A stretch of DNA of 64,000 nucleotides from Lysobacterales bacterium. GTDB taxonomy: Bacteria > Pseudomonadota > Gammaproteobacteria > Xanthomonadales > Xanthomonadaceae. The notes beneath the pieces are model-generated. The model was not told the DNA's origin. It worked only from the letters and a program-made list of their open reading frames with translations, and did no database searches. The stretch spans positions 124,001 through 188,000 of the forward strand of contig JADCRD010000001.1 in NCBI GenBank assembly GCA_014946745.1, given 5' to 3'. Below, one piece after another: positions 44,588 through 53,534 of this stretch (its first letter is position 1; each line of letters starts with the position of its first letter). A program made the translations under genes and the position numbers.

Positions 44588-45922
44588 ATGTCCCGCACCC
44601 GCGTCCTCACCGGCATCACCACCACCGGCACCCCGCACCTTGGCAACTACGTCGGCGCGATCCGCCCGGCGATCGCCGCCAGCGCCGACCCGAACGTCGA
44701 CGCCTTCTTCTTTCTCGCCGACTACCACGCCCTGATCAAGTGCGACGAGCCGGCGCGCATCCAGAGCTCGCGCATGCAGATCGCCGCGACCTGGCTGGCG
44801 GCCGGGCTGGACCCGCAGCGCGTGCACTTTTATCGGCAGTCGGACATCCCCGAGATTCCCGAGCTGACTTGGCTGCTGACCTGCGTCACCGCCAAGGGGA
44901 TGATGAACCGGGCGCATGCCTACAAGGCCGCGACGGACGCCAATGAGGCGGCTGGCGAGGACGCCGATGCTGGCGTCACCATGGGCCTGTTCAGTTACCC
45001 GGTGTTGATGGCGGCGGACATCCTGATGTTCAACGCGCACAGGGTCCCGGTGGGCCGCGATCAGGTGCAGCACATCGAGATGGCGCGCGACATCGGCGCG
45101 CGCTTCAACCATCTGTTCGGGCAGGGGCGCAGCTTCTTCACCCTGCCGGAGGCGGTGATCGAGGAATCGGTGGCGACCTTGCCCGGACTCGACGGCCGCA
45201 AGATGTCGAAGAGCTACGACAACACCATCCCGCTGTTCGAGGGCGGCGCCAAGGCGCTGAGAGAGGCGGTGGCCCGCGTGGTCACCGACTCGCGCCTGCC
45301 CGGCGAGCCCAAAGACCCGGAAGGCAACGCTCTGGCCCTGATCTTCGACGCCTTCGCCAGCGCTGAAGAGGCCTCGACCTTCCGTGCCGATCTGCGCGGC
45401 GGCCTGGGCTGGGGCGAAGCCAAGCAGCGTCTGGTCGAGCGCGTCGAGCGCGATATCGCCCCCATGCGCGAGCGCTACCTGGCGTACATGGCCGACCCGC
45501 AGCGTCTGGAGGACATCCTGCAGGCCGGCGCGGCCCGGGCCCGGGCCATCGCCGCCCCGCTGCTGGCGGAGCTGCGCGAAGCGGTGGGCCTGCGTCGCTT
45601 CGTTACTGCGGTGGGCAAGACGGCCGAGACCAGGGCGGAACGGGAAGCGCTGCCCCAGCTCAAGCAGTACCGCGATGCCGACGGGCAGTTCTACTTCAAG
45701 CTGCTGTCGGCCGAGGGTGAGCTGCTGCTGCAGAGCTCGGGATACGCGTCGCCCAAGAAGGCCGGCCAGGCGTTGCAGCAGCTGCGCCAGTGCAATCCCG
45801 CCGAGCTGCGTGAGGGTCTGAGCGGACGCGTGAGCGATGAGGCGCTGCAGGAGATCGCGCGCGCCTTCGCGGTGCTGCAGGCCGCCGAAGCGGAGCGCAA
45901 GGCGCGCGCGGCGGGCGGCTGA
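44588..45922 (+). CDS. trpS: Tryptophanyl-tRNA synthetase, long form
   Basis: A 444-residue class I synthetase that charges tRNA-Trp. The HIGH-like signature is [10 protein letters not shown], and KMSKS is in [33 protein letters not shown] and [17 protein letters not shown] form the active site. After the normal end at about residue 345 comes a DUF1508-like extension ([37 protein letters not shown]) seen in long TrpS of some gammaproteobacteria. The role of that extension is unknown. ATG at 44588. Confidence 0.95.
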   Translation: MSRTRVLTGITTTGTPHLGNYVGAIRPAIAASADPNVDAFFFLADYHALIKCDEPARIQSSRMQIAATWLAAGLDPQRVHFYRQSDIPEIPELTWLLTCVTAKGMMNRAHAYKAATDANEAAGEDADAGVTMGLFSYPVLMAADILMFNAHRVPVGRDQVQHIEMARDIGARFNHLFGQGRSFFTLPEAVIEESVATLPGLDGRKMSKSYDNTIPLFEGGAKALREAVARVVTDSRLPGEPKDPEGNALALIFDAFASAEEASTFRADLRGGLGWGEAKQRLVERVERDIAPMRERYLAYMADPQRLEDILQAGAARARAIAAPLLAELREAVGLRRFVTAVGKTAETRAEREALPQLKQYRDADGQFYFKLLSAEGELLLQSSGYASPKKAGQALQQLRQCNPAELREGLSGRVSDEALQEIARAFAVLQAAEAERKARAAGG

Positions 45923-46144
45923 GGAAAGCGCGTCACGTTTCGCCGGTTTCGCGGGCGTCGAAAGCCGACACAGCGTTCACGCTGGATCTCGCGTTTTGCC
46001 CTGCTGGCGCAGAATGTGACGTCATGTGTCAGCGGTATTCCGCTACCGTTTATCGGGGCTGCGGCGGGGGCCTAGTTTTCAATTGTTTTTCTCGGGTTAG
46101 AGTTAAAAAACGTTTCACCGCCCTTCATGCCCGGGGGAATCCGC

Positions 46145-48382
46145 ATGACTTCCGCACGCTTCACCAGCTTGGTGCTGGCACTCGCCAGTCTCGCCGCCGT
46201 TCTGTTCTCCCCGAGCAGTCGGGCCGACGATCCGATCTTCTCGAACTCGTTCGAGGTGCCCTTCAACAGCCCCGCCAACGATGGCGAGGCGGCCCGGTTC
46301 CTGAACCAGGCCACTTTCGGCGCCACCGCTGCGGACATCACAGCGGTTCGCAACCAGAGCATCAGCGGCTGGCTGTCGGCGCAGCTGAATCTCGGCACCG
46401 TGACGCTGTCGCGGCCCTGGCTTGAGGCTTACACCGCGTCGCTGGCCACGGGCGGCGTTAACCAAGACATGCGCGTCCAGCGCTGGTACGACGTCGCGGT
46501 GAACGCGCCGGACCAGGTGCGCCAGCGGGTGGCGTGGGCTTTGTCGCAGTTCGTGGTGGCTTCCGACCGCGATGCGTTCCTGATCGATCAGGAAATCATG
46601 ATGGCGGAGTGGAACGACATCCTCGTCCGCAACGCTTTGGGCAACTACCGAGATCTGCTGCGTGAGGTGAGCTACAGCCCGATGATGGGCCGCTACCTGA
46701 CCTCGCTGCGCAACCAGCGATTCCTGCTGCTGAACTCGAACGGCACCTACACCGCGGGCAACAACGGCGTGCAGCCGGACGAGAACTACGCACGCGAGAT
46801 CATGCAGCTGTTCTCGATCGGGCTGCTGGTGCGCGGCAAGGATTTCTACACCACGTTCCCTGACGAGCAGAACCCCGACCTTCGCAAGACCACCTACAAC
46901 GAAGACGACATCGCCAACCTCGCGCGCGTCTTCACCGGCCTGTCCCACACCTGCACCCAGGGCGCTTCCACCGCTGGAGGAGTGCCGTTCAACCGCAACT
47001 GCGGCGCCAACGACGCGACGGCCTGTACGGGCGTGGGCTGTCGTTTCGGTCAGGGCGGCTCACGGCTGTTCAACACCTCGAACATCATCGCCGACCCGAT
47101 CGCCGATCGTGGCCTGATCCATCCGGACTTCTACCGGCCGATGGTCTGCTACCCGGCCTTCCACGACACCGGACGCGACAACCAGGGTGGCCAGCTGCCG
47201 GATCCCGAGTCGACCTTGGTCAACCTGCCGCCGGGCTCGCCGGGCCCGAACAAGCGCCTGGTGCTGGGCGCCGTCGGTGGTGACCGCACCCTCGAACTCA
47301 TTCCCAGCTTTGACGGCCTCGCCACGCTGAACTGCGCCGCTGCGAACCTGACGCCCCAGCAGCAGCAGGCCTGCGTCAGCTACTGCGAAGGCGGCATCGA
47401 TCAGGCCATCGATTTCCTGTTCAACCACCCGAACACGCCGCCGATGGTGGCGCGCCAGCTGATCCAGCGTCTGGTCACTTCGAATCCGACCCCGGGCTAC
47501 GTGGAGCGCGTGGCCGATGCCTTCATCAACAACGGCTCGGGCGTGCGCGGCGACATGAAGACCGTGGTGTCGGCGATCCTGCTCGACGTCGAAGCCCGTC
47601 GCCCTGCCAGCCACCCCGAGCAGCCGGTGAACTTCGGCAAGGTCCGCGAGCCCATGCTGAAGATGGTGGCGCTGTGGCGGCACTTCGGAGCGCGTTCTGG
47701 CGACACGGCGAACATTCCGGCGACCAATCCGCGCGGTGGTCAGGCCAACCCGCTGGCGGGTCAGCCGAGCCTGCGCCGCTGGGGCCCGAACAACCCGCAG
47801 GACATCTTCCAGCAGCGCCCGCACGGCGCGCCCTCGGTGTTCAACTTCTACGAGCCGGACTACAAGCAGCCGGGAGCCGTGGCAACCTTGGGCCTGTTCT
47901 CGCCGGAGCTGCAGATCGTCCACGAAGTGAGCGCGGTGTCGGTCGCCAATGAGCTGTTCACCCGCATCTGCTCGGGCTACGGCGGCAACGATTGCGGCAA
48001 CACCTTCACCCTGCCGACCGACCGCTCCTACTTCCCGACCGCGCAGATCGATGCGATGCCAGCCGTGGTGCCCGCCAACGCCAACCTGGCCTCTGCGACC
48101 CTGGCCCAGGACATGGAGCTGATCAACTTCTTCAACGTCCGCATGATGGGCGGCACCATGAGCGGCGCCGACATCACCAGCAGCTTCAACTGCCTGAACT
48201 CCGAGCCGGGCATGAAGTGGCGGCTGATGAACGCGCTGCGCTGCGGCGGCGGCCTCAACGAGAACCTGAACGGCGGTACCAACGGCACCACCAACGGCAC
48301 GCAGGCAGAGCGCAAGCGGCGCAAGGCGCTCTTCCTGATGCACCTGGTCGCCATTTCCCCCGAGTACAGCACCCAGCGCTGA
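46145..48382 (+). CDS. Exported DUF1800 protein
   Basis: A 745-residue secreted protein with a signal peptide (TSARFTSLVLALASLAAVLF...SRA) and the DUF1800 domain: AARFLNQATFGATAADI, QNYAREIMQLFSIG-type motif as ENYAREIMQLFSIGL, VFTGLSHTC, FNHPNTPPMVARQLIQRLV and GRQPSVFNFY-like APSVFNFYEPDY. Right after the signal peptide is DDPIFSNSFE. The role of the family is not established; it almost always pairs with DUF1501, as here, 11 bases downstream. GGGGGAA precedes ATG 46145. The 222-base upstream region includes an A/T-rich patch (46075-46120), probably the promoter. Confidence 0.92.
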   Translation: MTSARFTSLVLALASLAAVLFSPSSRADDPIFSNSFEVPFNSPANDGEAARFLNQATFGATAADITAVRNQSISGWLSAQLNLGTVTLSRPWLEAYTASLATGGVNQDMRVQRWYDVAVNAPDQVRQRVAWALSQFVVASDRDAFLIDQEIMMAEWNDILVRNALGNYRDLLREVSYSPMMGRYLTSLRNQRFLLLNSNGTYTAGNNGVQPDENYAREIMQLFSIGLLVRGKDFYTTFPDEQNPDLRKTTYNEDDIANLARVFTGLSHTCTQGASTAGGVPFNRNCGANDATACTGVGCRFGQGGSRLFNTSNIIADPIADRGLIHPDFYRPMVCYPAFHDTGRDNQGGQLPDPESTLVNLPPGSPGPNKRLVLGAVGGDRTLELIPSFDGLATLNCAAANLTPQQQQACVSYCEGGIDQAIDFLFNHPNTPPMVARQLIQRLVTSNPTPGYVERVADAFINNGSGVRGDMKTVVSAILLDVEARRPASHPEQPVNFGKVREPMLKMVALWRHFGARSGDTANIPATNPRGGQANPLAGQPSLRRWGPNNPQDIFQQRPHGAPSVFNFYEPDYKQPGAVATLGLFSPELQIVHEVSAVSVANELFTRICSGYGGNDCGNTFTLPTDRSYFPTAQIDAMPAVVPANANLASATLAQDMELINFFNVRMMGGTMSGADITSSFNCLNSEPGMKWRLMNALRCGGGLNENLNGGTNGTTNGTQAERKRRKALFLMHLVAISPEYSTQR

Positions 48383-48393
48383 GGAGCCACGCC

Positions 48394-50109
48394 ATGTCCC
48401 GCATCCATTTCGACAAGCGCCGTGACTTCCTGAAGGGCGCCGCCTGCATGGCGGCCTCCGGCGCCGCCGCAACCTTCGTGCCCCAGCTGTCCATGATGGG
48501 CACCGCTCTCGCGCAGTCCGCGCCCACCGGCTACAAGGCCCTGGTCTGCATTTATCTGTCCGGCGGCAACGACTCCTGGAACCTGTTGATCCCGTCCGAT
48601 ACGAGCACCCAGATTCCGGTCGCCGGCCGCACGGCGCTTGCGCCCTATGGCCCCACGCCCTACGGCTGGTACGTGACTTCGCGAGGCGGGCTGTTTCAGG
48701 GTTCGGGCTCGCAGTTGGGTATTCCGCTGGTCGGCGGAGGCGCGGCGGGTCAGCTGCCCAACGCCCTGGCCCTGCAAGGCGTGCCCTATGCCCTCAACCC
48801 GGCGGCGGCGAACAACGCAGGGCTGGGCACGGAGACCGGTCTGCGCCGCATGTTCAATCAGGGGCGGTTGGCTTTCATCGCCAACGTCGGTCCGCTGGTC
48901 GAGCCGGTGCGCCGTCAGAACTTCAACACCTGGAAGCGCCCGCCGCAGCTGTATTCGCACAACGACCAGACCAACCTCTGGCAGATCGGCGGCGGCGACA
49001 ACTCGTCGCAGCCGAGCGGCTGGGGCGGTCGCATGGCCGGCCGGCTTCTCGGGTCTTCACCCGCCAGCGGTCTGTCGCCCTGCATCTCGATCAGCGGCCA
49101 GACGCGCTTTCTGGTCGGTGAGTACGGCGGTGGGCAGCCGGTGATCCCCTATCGCTTGTCCACCAGCGGCACCAATCCCGCGACTTCACTGAACAACTAC
49201 GGCGGTGGCAACCTGGCGGGTACCAAGCGCCGCGAAGTGCTGGAGAGCCTGCTGAACACCACCTACCCGCAGGCTTTCAGCAACGAGTACGGCCAGATCG
49301 TCGATCGCTCGATGAACCTGTCGACCGGCATCAATCAGGCGATCGGCCTGCTCGGCACCGACACCCGCTTCACCCAGGCCCAAGGCGGCAACGCGATCTC
49401 GTTCAACGCGGCGGTCAACAACATTCCCGGTTCCGGTCTGGGCAATCAGCTGCGTCAGGTGGCGCGCATGATTGCGGTCTCCCGGCCGGGGGTCAGCGGC
49501 TTCAGCATCGCCGCCAATCGCCAGGTGTTCTATGTCAGCACCGGCGGCTACGACACCCACGATGCGCAGATCCCGGCGGCCGCTCCTGTCAATGGCACCT
49601 GGGGAGGCCACCAGGGTTTGCTGCAGCAGGTCGCGCAGGCGGTGCATTTCTTCTACGAAGCGATCGCTGTGCTCAACAACGTCCCGGGCTACAGCGGCGT
49701 CCTGAACGAGGTGATGGGGTTCACCCAGAGCGAGTTCGCGCGCACGATCAACTCCAACGGCAGCGGCACCGATCACGCCTGGGGCGCCGTGCAGATGGTG
49801 TTCGGTCGTCCCGCCAGCGAGGGCGGCCCACTCAATGGCGGCCAGATCTACGGACGCTACCCTCTGCAGCTGCTCAACCGGAGCTTCTCCGGAAGCCCCG
49901 ATCTCCTCGGCGAGAGCTTCAATCGCGGCGAGTTCCTGCCCACCACGTCGGTGGACCAGATGTCAGCCACGTTCGCGCGCTGGATGGGCGTCAGCGCTGT
50001 GGATGTTCCGGTGCTGTTCCCGAACATCGGAGCTTTCACCAATGGCTCGCATCCCAACGCGGCGGTGATGGCCTACAACACCCAGACGGTGCCGTTCATC
50101 ACCGTCTGA
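48394..50109 (+). CDS. Exported DUF1501 protein with Tat-type signal
   Basis: A 571-residue protein. The N terminus has a twin-arginine motif (DKRRDFLKGAACMAASGAAA), so it is likely exported folded. The DUF1501 body belongs to the alkaline-phosphatase-like/sulfatase fold group; ALVCIYLSGGNDSWNLLIP, VGPLVEPVRRQNF and FYVSTGGYDTHDAQI with FTQSEFARTINSNGSGTDHAWG are the metal and core motifs. Its partner is the DUF1800 protein just upstream, and GAGGAGCC before the ATG supports the start. Activity of the pair is unknown. Confidence 0.93.
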   Translation: MSRIHFDKRRDFLKGAACMAASGAAATFVPQLSMMGTALAQSAPTGYKALVCIYLSGGNDSWNLLIPSDTSTQIPVAGRTALAPYGPTPYGWYVTSRGGLFQGSGSQLGIPLVGGGAAGQLPNALALQGVPYALNPAAANNAGLGTETGLRRMFNQGRLAFIANVGPLVEPVRRQNFNTWKRPPQLYSHNDQTNLWQIGGGDNSSQPSGWGGRMAGRLLGSSPASGLSPCISISGQTRFLVGEYGGGQPVIPYRLSTSGTNPATSLNNYGGGNLAGTKRREVLESLLNTTYPQAFSNEYGQIVDRSMNLSTGINQAIGLLGTDTRFTQAQGGNAISFNAAVNNIPGSGLGNQLRQVARMIAVSRPGVSGFSIAANRQVFYVSTGGYDTHDAQIPAAAPVNGTWGGHQGLLQQVAQAVHFFYEAIAVLNNVPGYSGVLNEVMGFTQSEFARTINSNGSGTDHAWGAVQMVFGRPASEGGPLNGGQIYGRYPLQLLNRSFSGSPDLLGESFNRGEFLPTTSVDQMSATFARWMGVSAVDVPVLFPNIGAFTNGSHPNAAVMAYNTQTVPFITV

Positions 50110-50132
50110 TCGCACAGGCTGTTGGGATGCAA

Positions 50133-50160
50133 GAAGGGCTGCCCGGTCGGGCAGCCCTTC
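50133..50160 (+). terminator. Terminator-like hairpin after the DUF1501 gene
   Basis: A perfect 12-bp stem, GAAGGGCTGCCC with its complement and a GGTC loop, 24 bases past the stop. The following TCGTT is a weak tail, so termination strength is uncertain; it faces a convergent pair. Confidence 0.65.
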
Positions 50161-50250
50161 TCGTTGGACGAGCTCGCAACTCCGTCGCGTCGACCACTCG
50201 ACGCAGCCCCAGCGTTCGCAGCGACAACGGGCGGACCGCAGACGCCGCGC

Positions 50251-50748
50251 TCAGGGACGCTGGATGCTTTCGAAGCGGCCGATAAACAGGCGCTGCCCGC
50301 CAACGGAGTCTGGCATGAGCGCGCCGCTCGCGATCCAGTCGTAAATGGCTGCCTGCAGCGCGGAATCGCCGGGCATCTGCGCGCCGAAGGGCGGCACATC
50401 ACAATTGATTTTGAGGAACAGCGCGCTGGCGAGCGGCTCGAACGGGCGCACCCGCAGAATGCTGGCATCGCCGTTGGCTGCGCGACCGCGCTCATCCGTG
50501 CCCAGCAGATTGGTCACTGCATTGTTGAGATTGAGGTTCAAGCCGCCGTTGCTGCCGTTGATGTGGCAGCTGCTGCATTGAGCCTCAAGTAGCGGGCGGA
50601 TATCGCCCTCGAAGCTGATGTCGTAGCGGATTGGAAAGCTGTTCGGCGGGAGCGGAGCGCACCCGCTCGGGCCGCCAGCAGCTTGGGCTGTACCGCCTGC
50701 GAACAGAGCGCAGGCAGCGATGAGGGACAGAAGAATTCGTGGGTTCAC
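50251..50748 (-). CDS. Exported CxxCH (cytochrome c-like) protein, downstream copy
   Basis: A 165-residue secreted protein with a signal peptide (ILLSLIAACALFAGGTAQAA). A single heme c site is in EAQCSSCHINGSNGGLNL, with a later MPGDSALQAAIYDWIASGAL that could supply a methionine ligand; the layout is that of planctomycete-type/DUF1588-like cytochrome domains rather than classic cytochrome c. It ends QRLFIGRFES. The GTG start overlaps the stop of the gene before it (GTGA). It converges on the DUF1800/1501 operon, which suggests a shared exported redox function. Confidence 0.8.
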   Translation of the reverse strand: MNPRILLSLIAACALFAGGTAQAAGGPSGCAPLPPNSFPIRYDISFEGDIRPLLEAQCSSCHINGSNGGLNLNLNNAVTNLLGTDERGRAANGDASILRVRPFEPLASALFLKINCDVPPFGAQMPGDSALQAAIYDWIASGALMPDSVGGQRLFIGRFESIQRP

Positions 50749-51401
50749 GGCGTGATGGTTCCAGGTGGCGTCAGCAGGTTGAACTGGTGTCGGGAGGACT
50801 CCATCGAGTCGCGAAACACGACATCGCTGTAGGGCCCGCCGAACGCGTCGAACCCGCGCGCGCCTTGGGCGATCCAGTCATACACGAGGGCGCGCAAACG
50901 TGGCGAGAGACGTACCGGCATCTGATCGGTGGCCGGCGGCATGTACGGATAGTCGCCCGGCGGGGTGCAGTTGATCATCGCGTAGAGCAGGCTCGACTCA
51001 GGCTTGCCCGGCACCACCCGGAAAATGTCGCCGTTGCGGAAGCTGTTGGCCAGCACCAGCTCGTAGCCAGCGAAGTCCGGTGTGTCCAACCTCAGGCCGC
51101 CCATCGCCGTCTGGTTGTGACAGCCCACGCAGCCGCCGGCCAGCCACACGTCGTGGATGTCGCGAATCTCGTCGGGTAGGCCGCTGCCCGCGAGGTCGTA
51201 CTGCATTCCGTAGGTGATCGGCTCGGCGTCGAGGCTTTCGCACTGGCTGGCCAGGGGCGGAAAGCCGATCAAAGCCGCACGGTTCTCCGGCCAAGCCTCG
51301 GCGGTGGAAGCGGCAAGCACGTGCAGGCCAGCAAGGACAAGAGCGACGCTGCACGTGCGAGCGAGCGCGGATGAGCGGCGGGGCTGAAGGCGCGAGTTCA
51401 T
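50745..51401 (-). CDS. Exported CxxCH (cytochrome c-like) protein, upstream copy
   Basis: A 218-residue secreted protein: signal peptide (TCSVALVLAGLHVLAASTAEA), heme motif in LAGGCVGCHNQTAMGGLRLD, then YMPPATDQMPVRLSPRLRAL and LVYDWIAQGARGFD. It is paralogous to the next gene, with the same order of CxxCH, glycine-leucine repeat, proline-methionine segment and YDWIA. The C-terminal VVFRDSMESS resembles the IFxxxFE box of the nearby DUF1800 protein. Start at 51401. Coupled to the following gene by GTGA. Confidence 0.8.
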   Translation of the reverse strand: MNSRLQPRRSSALARTCSVALVLAGLHVLAASTAEAWPENRAALIGFPPLASQCESLDAEPITYGMQYDLAGSGLPDEIRDIHDVWLAGGCVGCHNQTAMGGLRLDTPDFAGYELVLANSFRNGDIFRVVPGKPESSLLYAMINCTPPGDYPYMPPATDQMPVRLSPRLRALVYDWIAQGARGFDAFGGPYSDVVFRDSMESSRHQFNLLTPPGTITP

Positions 51402-51491
51402 GTGACGGAGTGTGACATGGCCGCGGCATGCTGACGTAGTCCGCGAAACCGCACTGTGAAGCGGACCACCTTCAACGGAAATCGCGTTGAC

Positions 51492-51800
51492 TCAGTACTT
51501 GCCGGGCCGCAGCACTTCGACGTCGGCAAAGAACAGGGTCAAGCCGAAATTGGCGCCGTACTCGGCCAGCACGTGGGCGGCGATGCGATCGGCGACTTCG
51601 GCCTCGCAGATCACCTTCATCTCGATGCTGCGGTCGGCCTCCCAGCTGCCTTCGCGGATGCCGCTGTGGCCCGCACCGCGCACGTCGTACACGGTGTAGC
51701 CCTGCGCGCCCAGCCGGCGCACATCGCGCGCCAGCGACTTCTCAAGCGCGGCCTCGGCAATGATCACGAGCAGGGTGCGAGGATGTTTGGGCAAGGTCAT
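51492..51800 (-). CDS. sbtB: PII-like regulator SbtB
   Basis: A 102-residue PII-superfamily protein (RTLLVIIAEAALEKSLARDV, GYTVYDVRGAGHSG, MKVICEAEVADRIAAHVL, TLFFADVEVLRP). It is directly downstream of and overlapping sbtA (ATGA), the order of cyanobacterial sbtAB. In those systems SbtB binds adenine nucleotides and closes the bicarbonate carrier. The short T-loop and missing uridylylation tyrosine distinguish it from GlnB. The regulation here is inferred from pairing. Confidence 0.87.
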   Translation of the reverse strand: MTLPKHPRTLLVIIAEAALEKSLARDVRRLGAQGYTVYDVRGAGHSGIREGSWEADRSIEMKVICEAEVADRIAAHVLAEYGANFGLTLFFADVEVLRPGKY

Positions 51801-52738
51801 GCGGGCGTGCCTCCCAGCCAGTGGGCGAGCTTGAGGTAGAGCGGAATGCCGATGATGACGTTGAAAGGGAAGCTGATGCCCAGCGCCGCCGTGATCGACA
51901 GTGCCGCGTTGGCCTCAGGCACGGCCATGCGCATCGCGGTGGGCGCTGCGATGTAGCTGGCGCTTGCCGCCAGCGTGGCGAGAATGGCGATGCCGCCCAC
52001 CGACAGCTCCAGCGCCACGCCCGTCAGCGCGCCCAGTACGGCCAGCAGCGGCGGAAAGCCGATGCCGATCAACAGCAGGCGCGGGCCGAAGGGGCCGATC
52101 TCGCGCAGTCGCCCGCCCGCGACCAGGCCGAGCTCAAGCAGAAACAGCGCAAGAATGCCGCGGAAGGGATCGATGAAGACCGGCGCGATGGCCTTGCTGC
52201 CTTCGACGCCGGCTATTGCCCCGATCGCGAGGCCGCCCGCCAGCAGCAGCACGGACTTGCCGAATAGCACTTCATGACCCAGCGCGCCCCAGCGCACGTC
52301 CTTGAGGCGCGACATCCGCGCGAGCAGGATGCCGGCGACCAGCGCGGGAGCCTCCATCACCGCGACCCACAGCGCGGCGTGCGATTCGTAGGCCACGCCG
52401 GCGCGGTCAAGGGCGGCCGTGGCCACCGCGAAGGTGACCACGCTGACCGAGCCGTAGTGCGCCGCCAGCGAGGCGCTGTCCGCGCTCGCGAAGCGCAGCA
52501 GACGCAGCGCGGGAAACAGCAGCAGCGGAATCGCGAAGCCGAGCGCCATCGTGGCGAAGACTTGCGGCAGCAGGTCGCTGAGCGAATGCTTCGACAGCTC
52601 GATGCCGCCCTTTAGACCGATCGCCAAGAGCAGATAGATCGACAGCACCTCGTACACCGCTTCCGGCAGGCGCAGATCGGATTTAGCCAGGCGCGCGACC
52701 AGGCCCAGCAGGAAGAAAAGCACGACGACATCGAACAT
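51797..52738 (-). CDS. sbtA: Sodium-dependent bicarbonate transporter SbtA family
   Basis: A 313-residue inner-membrane protein with about ten helices arranged as an inverted repeat. Motifs are LSIYLLLAIGLKGGIELSKH, HYGSVSVVTFAVATAAL, PALVAGILLARM, LLELGLVAGGRLREIG and SASYIAAPTAMRMAVPEANA, typical of SbtA (formerly DUF897). The family imports bicarbonate with sodium. ATG at 52738 fits the first helix MFDVVVLFFLLGLVARL. It may supply bicarbonate for carboxylases in this non-photosynthetic context. Confidence 0.9.
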   Translation of the reverse strand: MFDVVVLFFLLGLVARLAKSDLRLPEAVYEVLSIYLLLAIGLKGGIELSKHSLSDLLPQVFATMALGFAIPLLLFPALRLLRFASADSASLAAHYGSVSVVTFAVATAALDRAGVAYESHAALWVAVMEAPALVAGILLARMSRLKDVRWGALGHEVLFGKSVLLLAGGLAIGAIAGVEGSKAIAPVFIDPFRGILALFLLELGLVAGGRLREIGPFGPRLLLIGIGFPPLLAVLGALTGVALELSVGGIAILATLAASASYIAAPTAMRMAVPEANAALSITAALGISFPFNVIIGIPLYLKLAHWLGGTPA

Positions 52739-52795
52739 GGGCGCGGATGCTGTCACGCACGCCCCTCCAGACGCCAGCGTTTGTGCGCCAGCGCC

Positions 52796-52801
52796 TACAC
52801 T
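52796..52801 (+). promoter_or_regulatory. Candidate -10 box before the esterase
   Basis: TACACT, 27 bases before the ATG at 52828, in the divergent sbtA-esterase gap. The -35 region is unclear. Confidence 0.3.
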
Positions 52802-52827
52802 GCGCGCCACCTAAAGCGGAGAAACCC

Positions 52828-53499
52828 ATGCTGGAATGCATCGAGATCGAAACCGGACCGCAGCCGCGCCACAGCGTGATCTGGCTGCATGGCCTGGGTG
52901 CCGATGGCCACGACTTCGAACCCATCGTGCCTGAGCTGGTAAAGCCCGGCTGGCCGTCGCTGCGCTTCGTGTTCCCCCATGCGCCGGTGCGCCCGATCAC
53001 CATGAACGGCGGCATGCGCATGCGCGGCTGGTACGACATCTACGGCCTGGAACTCATGGCGATCGAGGATGAGGCCGGCATTCTCGCCTCGGTGGCTGAG
53101 GTCGAGCGTCTGCTGGCGCGTGAGCGCCAGCGCGGCGTCGACAGTCACCGCATCTTGCTTGCCGGCTTTTCGCAGGGCGGTGCCGTGGCACTGGCGGCGG
53201 GTCTCACCCAGCCCGAGCGACTCGCCGGCATCGTCGCGCTCTCGACCTATCTGCCGATTGCAGCGCAGGTCGCAGCGCGGCGCGCGCCGATCCAGGCCGG
53301 CCTGCCGCTGTTTGTCGGACACGGTGCAGTGGACCCGATCGTGCCGCAGGCGCTGGGCCTTGCAGCGCGCCAGCGGCTGCAGGACTGGGGGCATACGGTC
53401 GACTGGCACAGCTACGGCATGCCGCACAGCGTCTGCGCCGAGGAGATCCGCGACCTGTCCGGATGGATGGAGCGGCATCTGCTGGGCGAGCAGCGGTAA
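52828..53499 (+). CDS. Carboxylesterase/phospholipase, alpha/beta hydrolase
   Basis: A 223-residue member of the abhydrolase_2 (phospholipase/carboxylesterase) family. HSVIWLHGLGADGHDFEPIV holds the oxyanion region, LLAGFSQGGAVALAAG the nucleophile serine, GHGAVDPIVP the aspartate and YGMPHSVCAEE the histidine. Such enzymes are cytoplasmic and split short acyl esters, sometimes thioesters on proteins. No signal peptide. GCGGAG precedes the ATG. It is separated from algZ by 35 bases and may lie on the same transcript. Confidence 0.92.
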   Translation: MLECIEIETGPQPRHSVIWLHGLGADGHDFEPIVPELVKPGWPSLRFVFPHAPVRPITMNGGMRMRGWYDIYGLELMAIEDEAGILASVAEVERLLARERQRGVDSHRILLAGFSQGGAVALAAGLTQPERLAGIVALSTYLPIAAQVAARRAPIQAGLPLFVGHGAVDPIVPQALGLAARQRLQDWGHTVDWHSYGMPHSVCAEEIRDLSGWMERHLLGEQR

Positions 53500-53534
53500 G
53501 GGCTCGGGCGCGGGCGGCAGGCATACTTCCGGAG

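Noticed and set aside
46075-46120. Exact promoter in the A/T-rich patch before the DUF1800 gene
   Set aside because: The patch is striking for this genome, but no -35/-10 pair with correct spacing could be fixed, so no site was listed.
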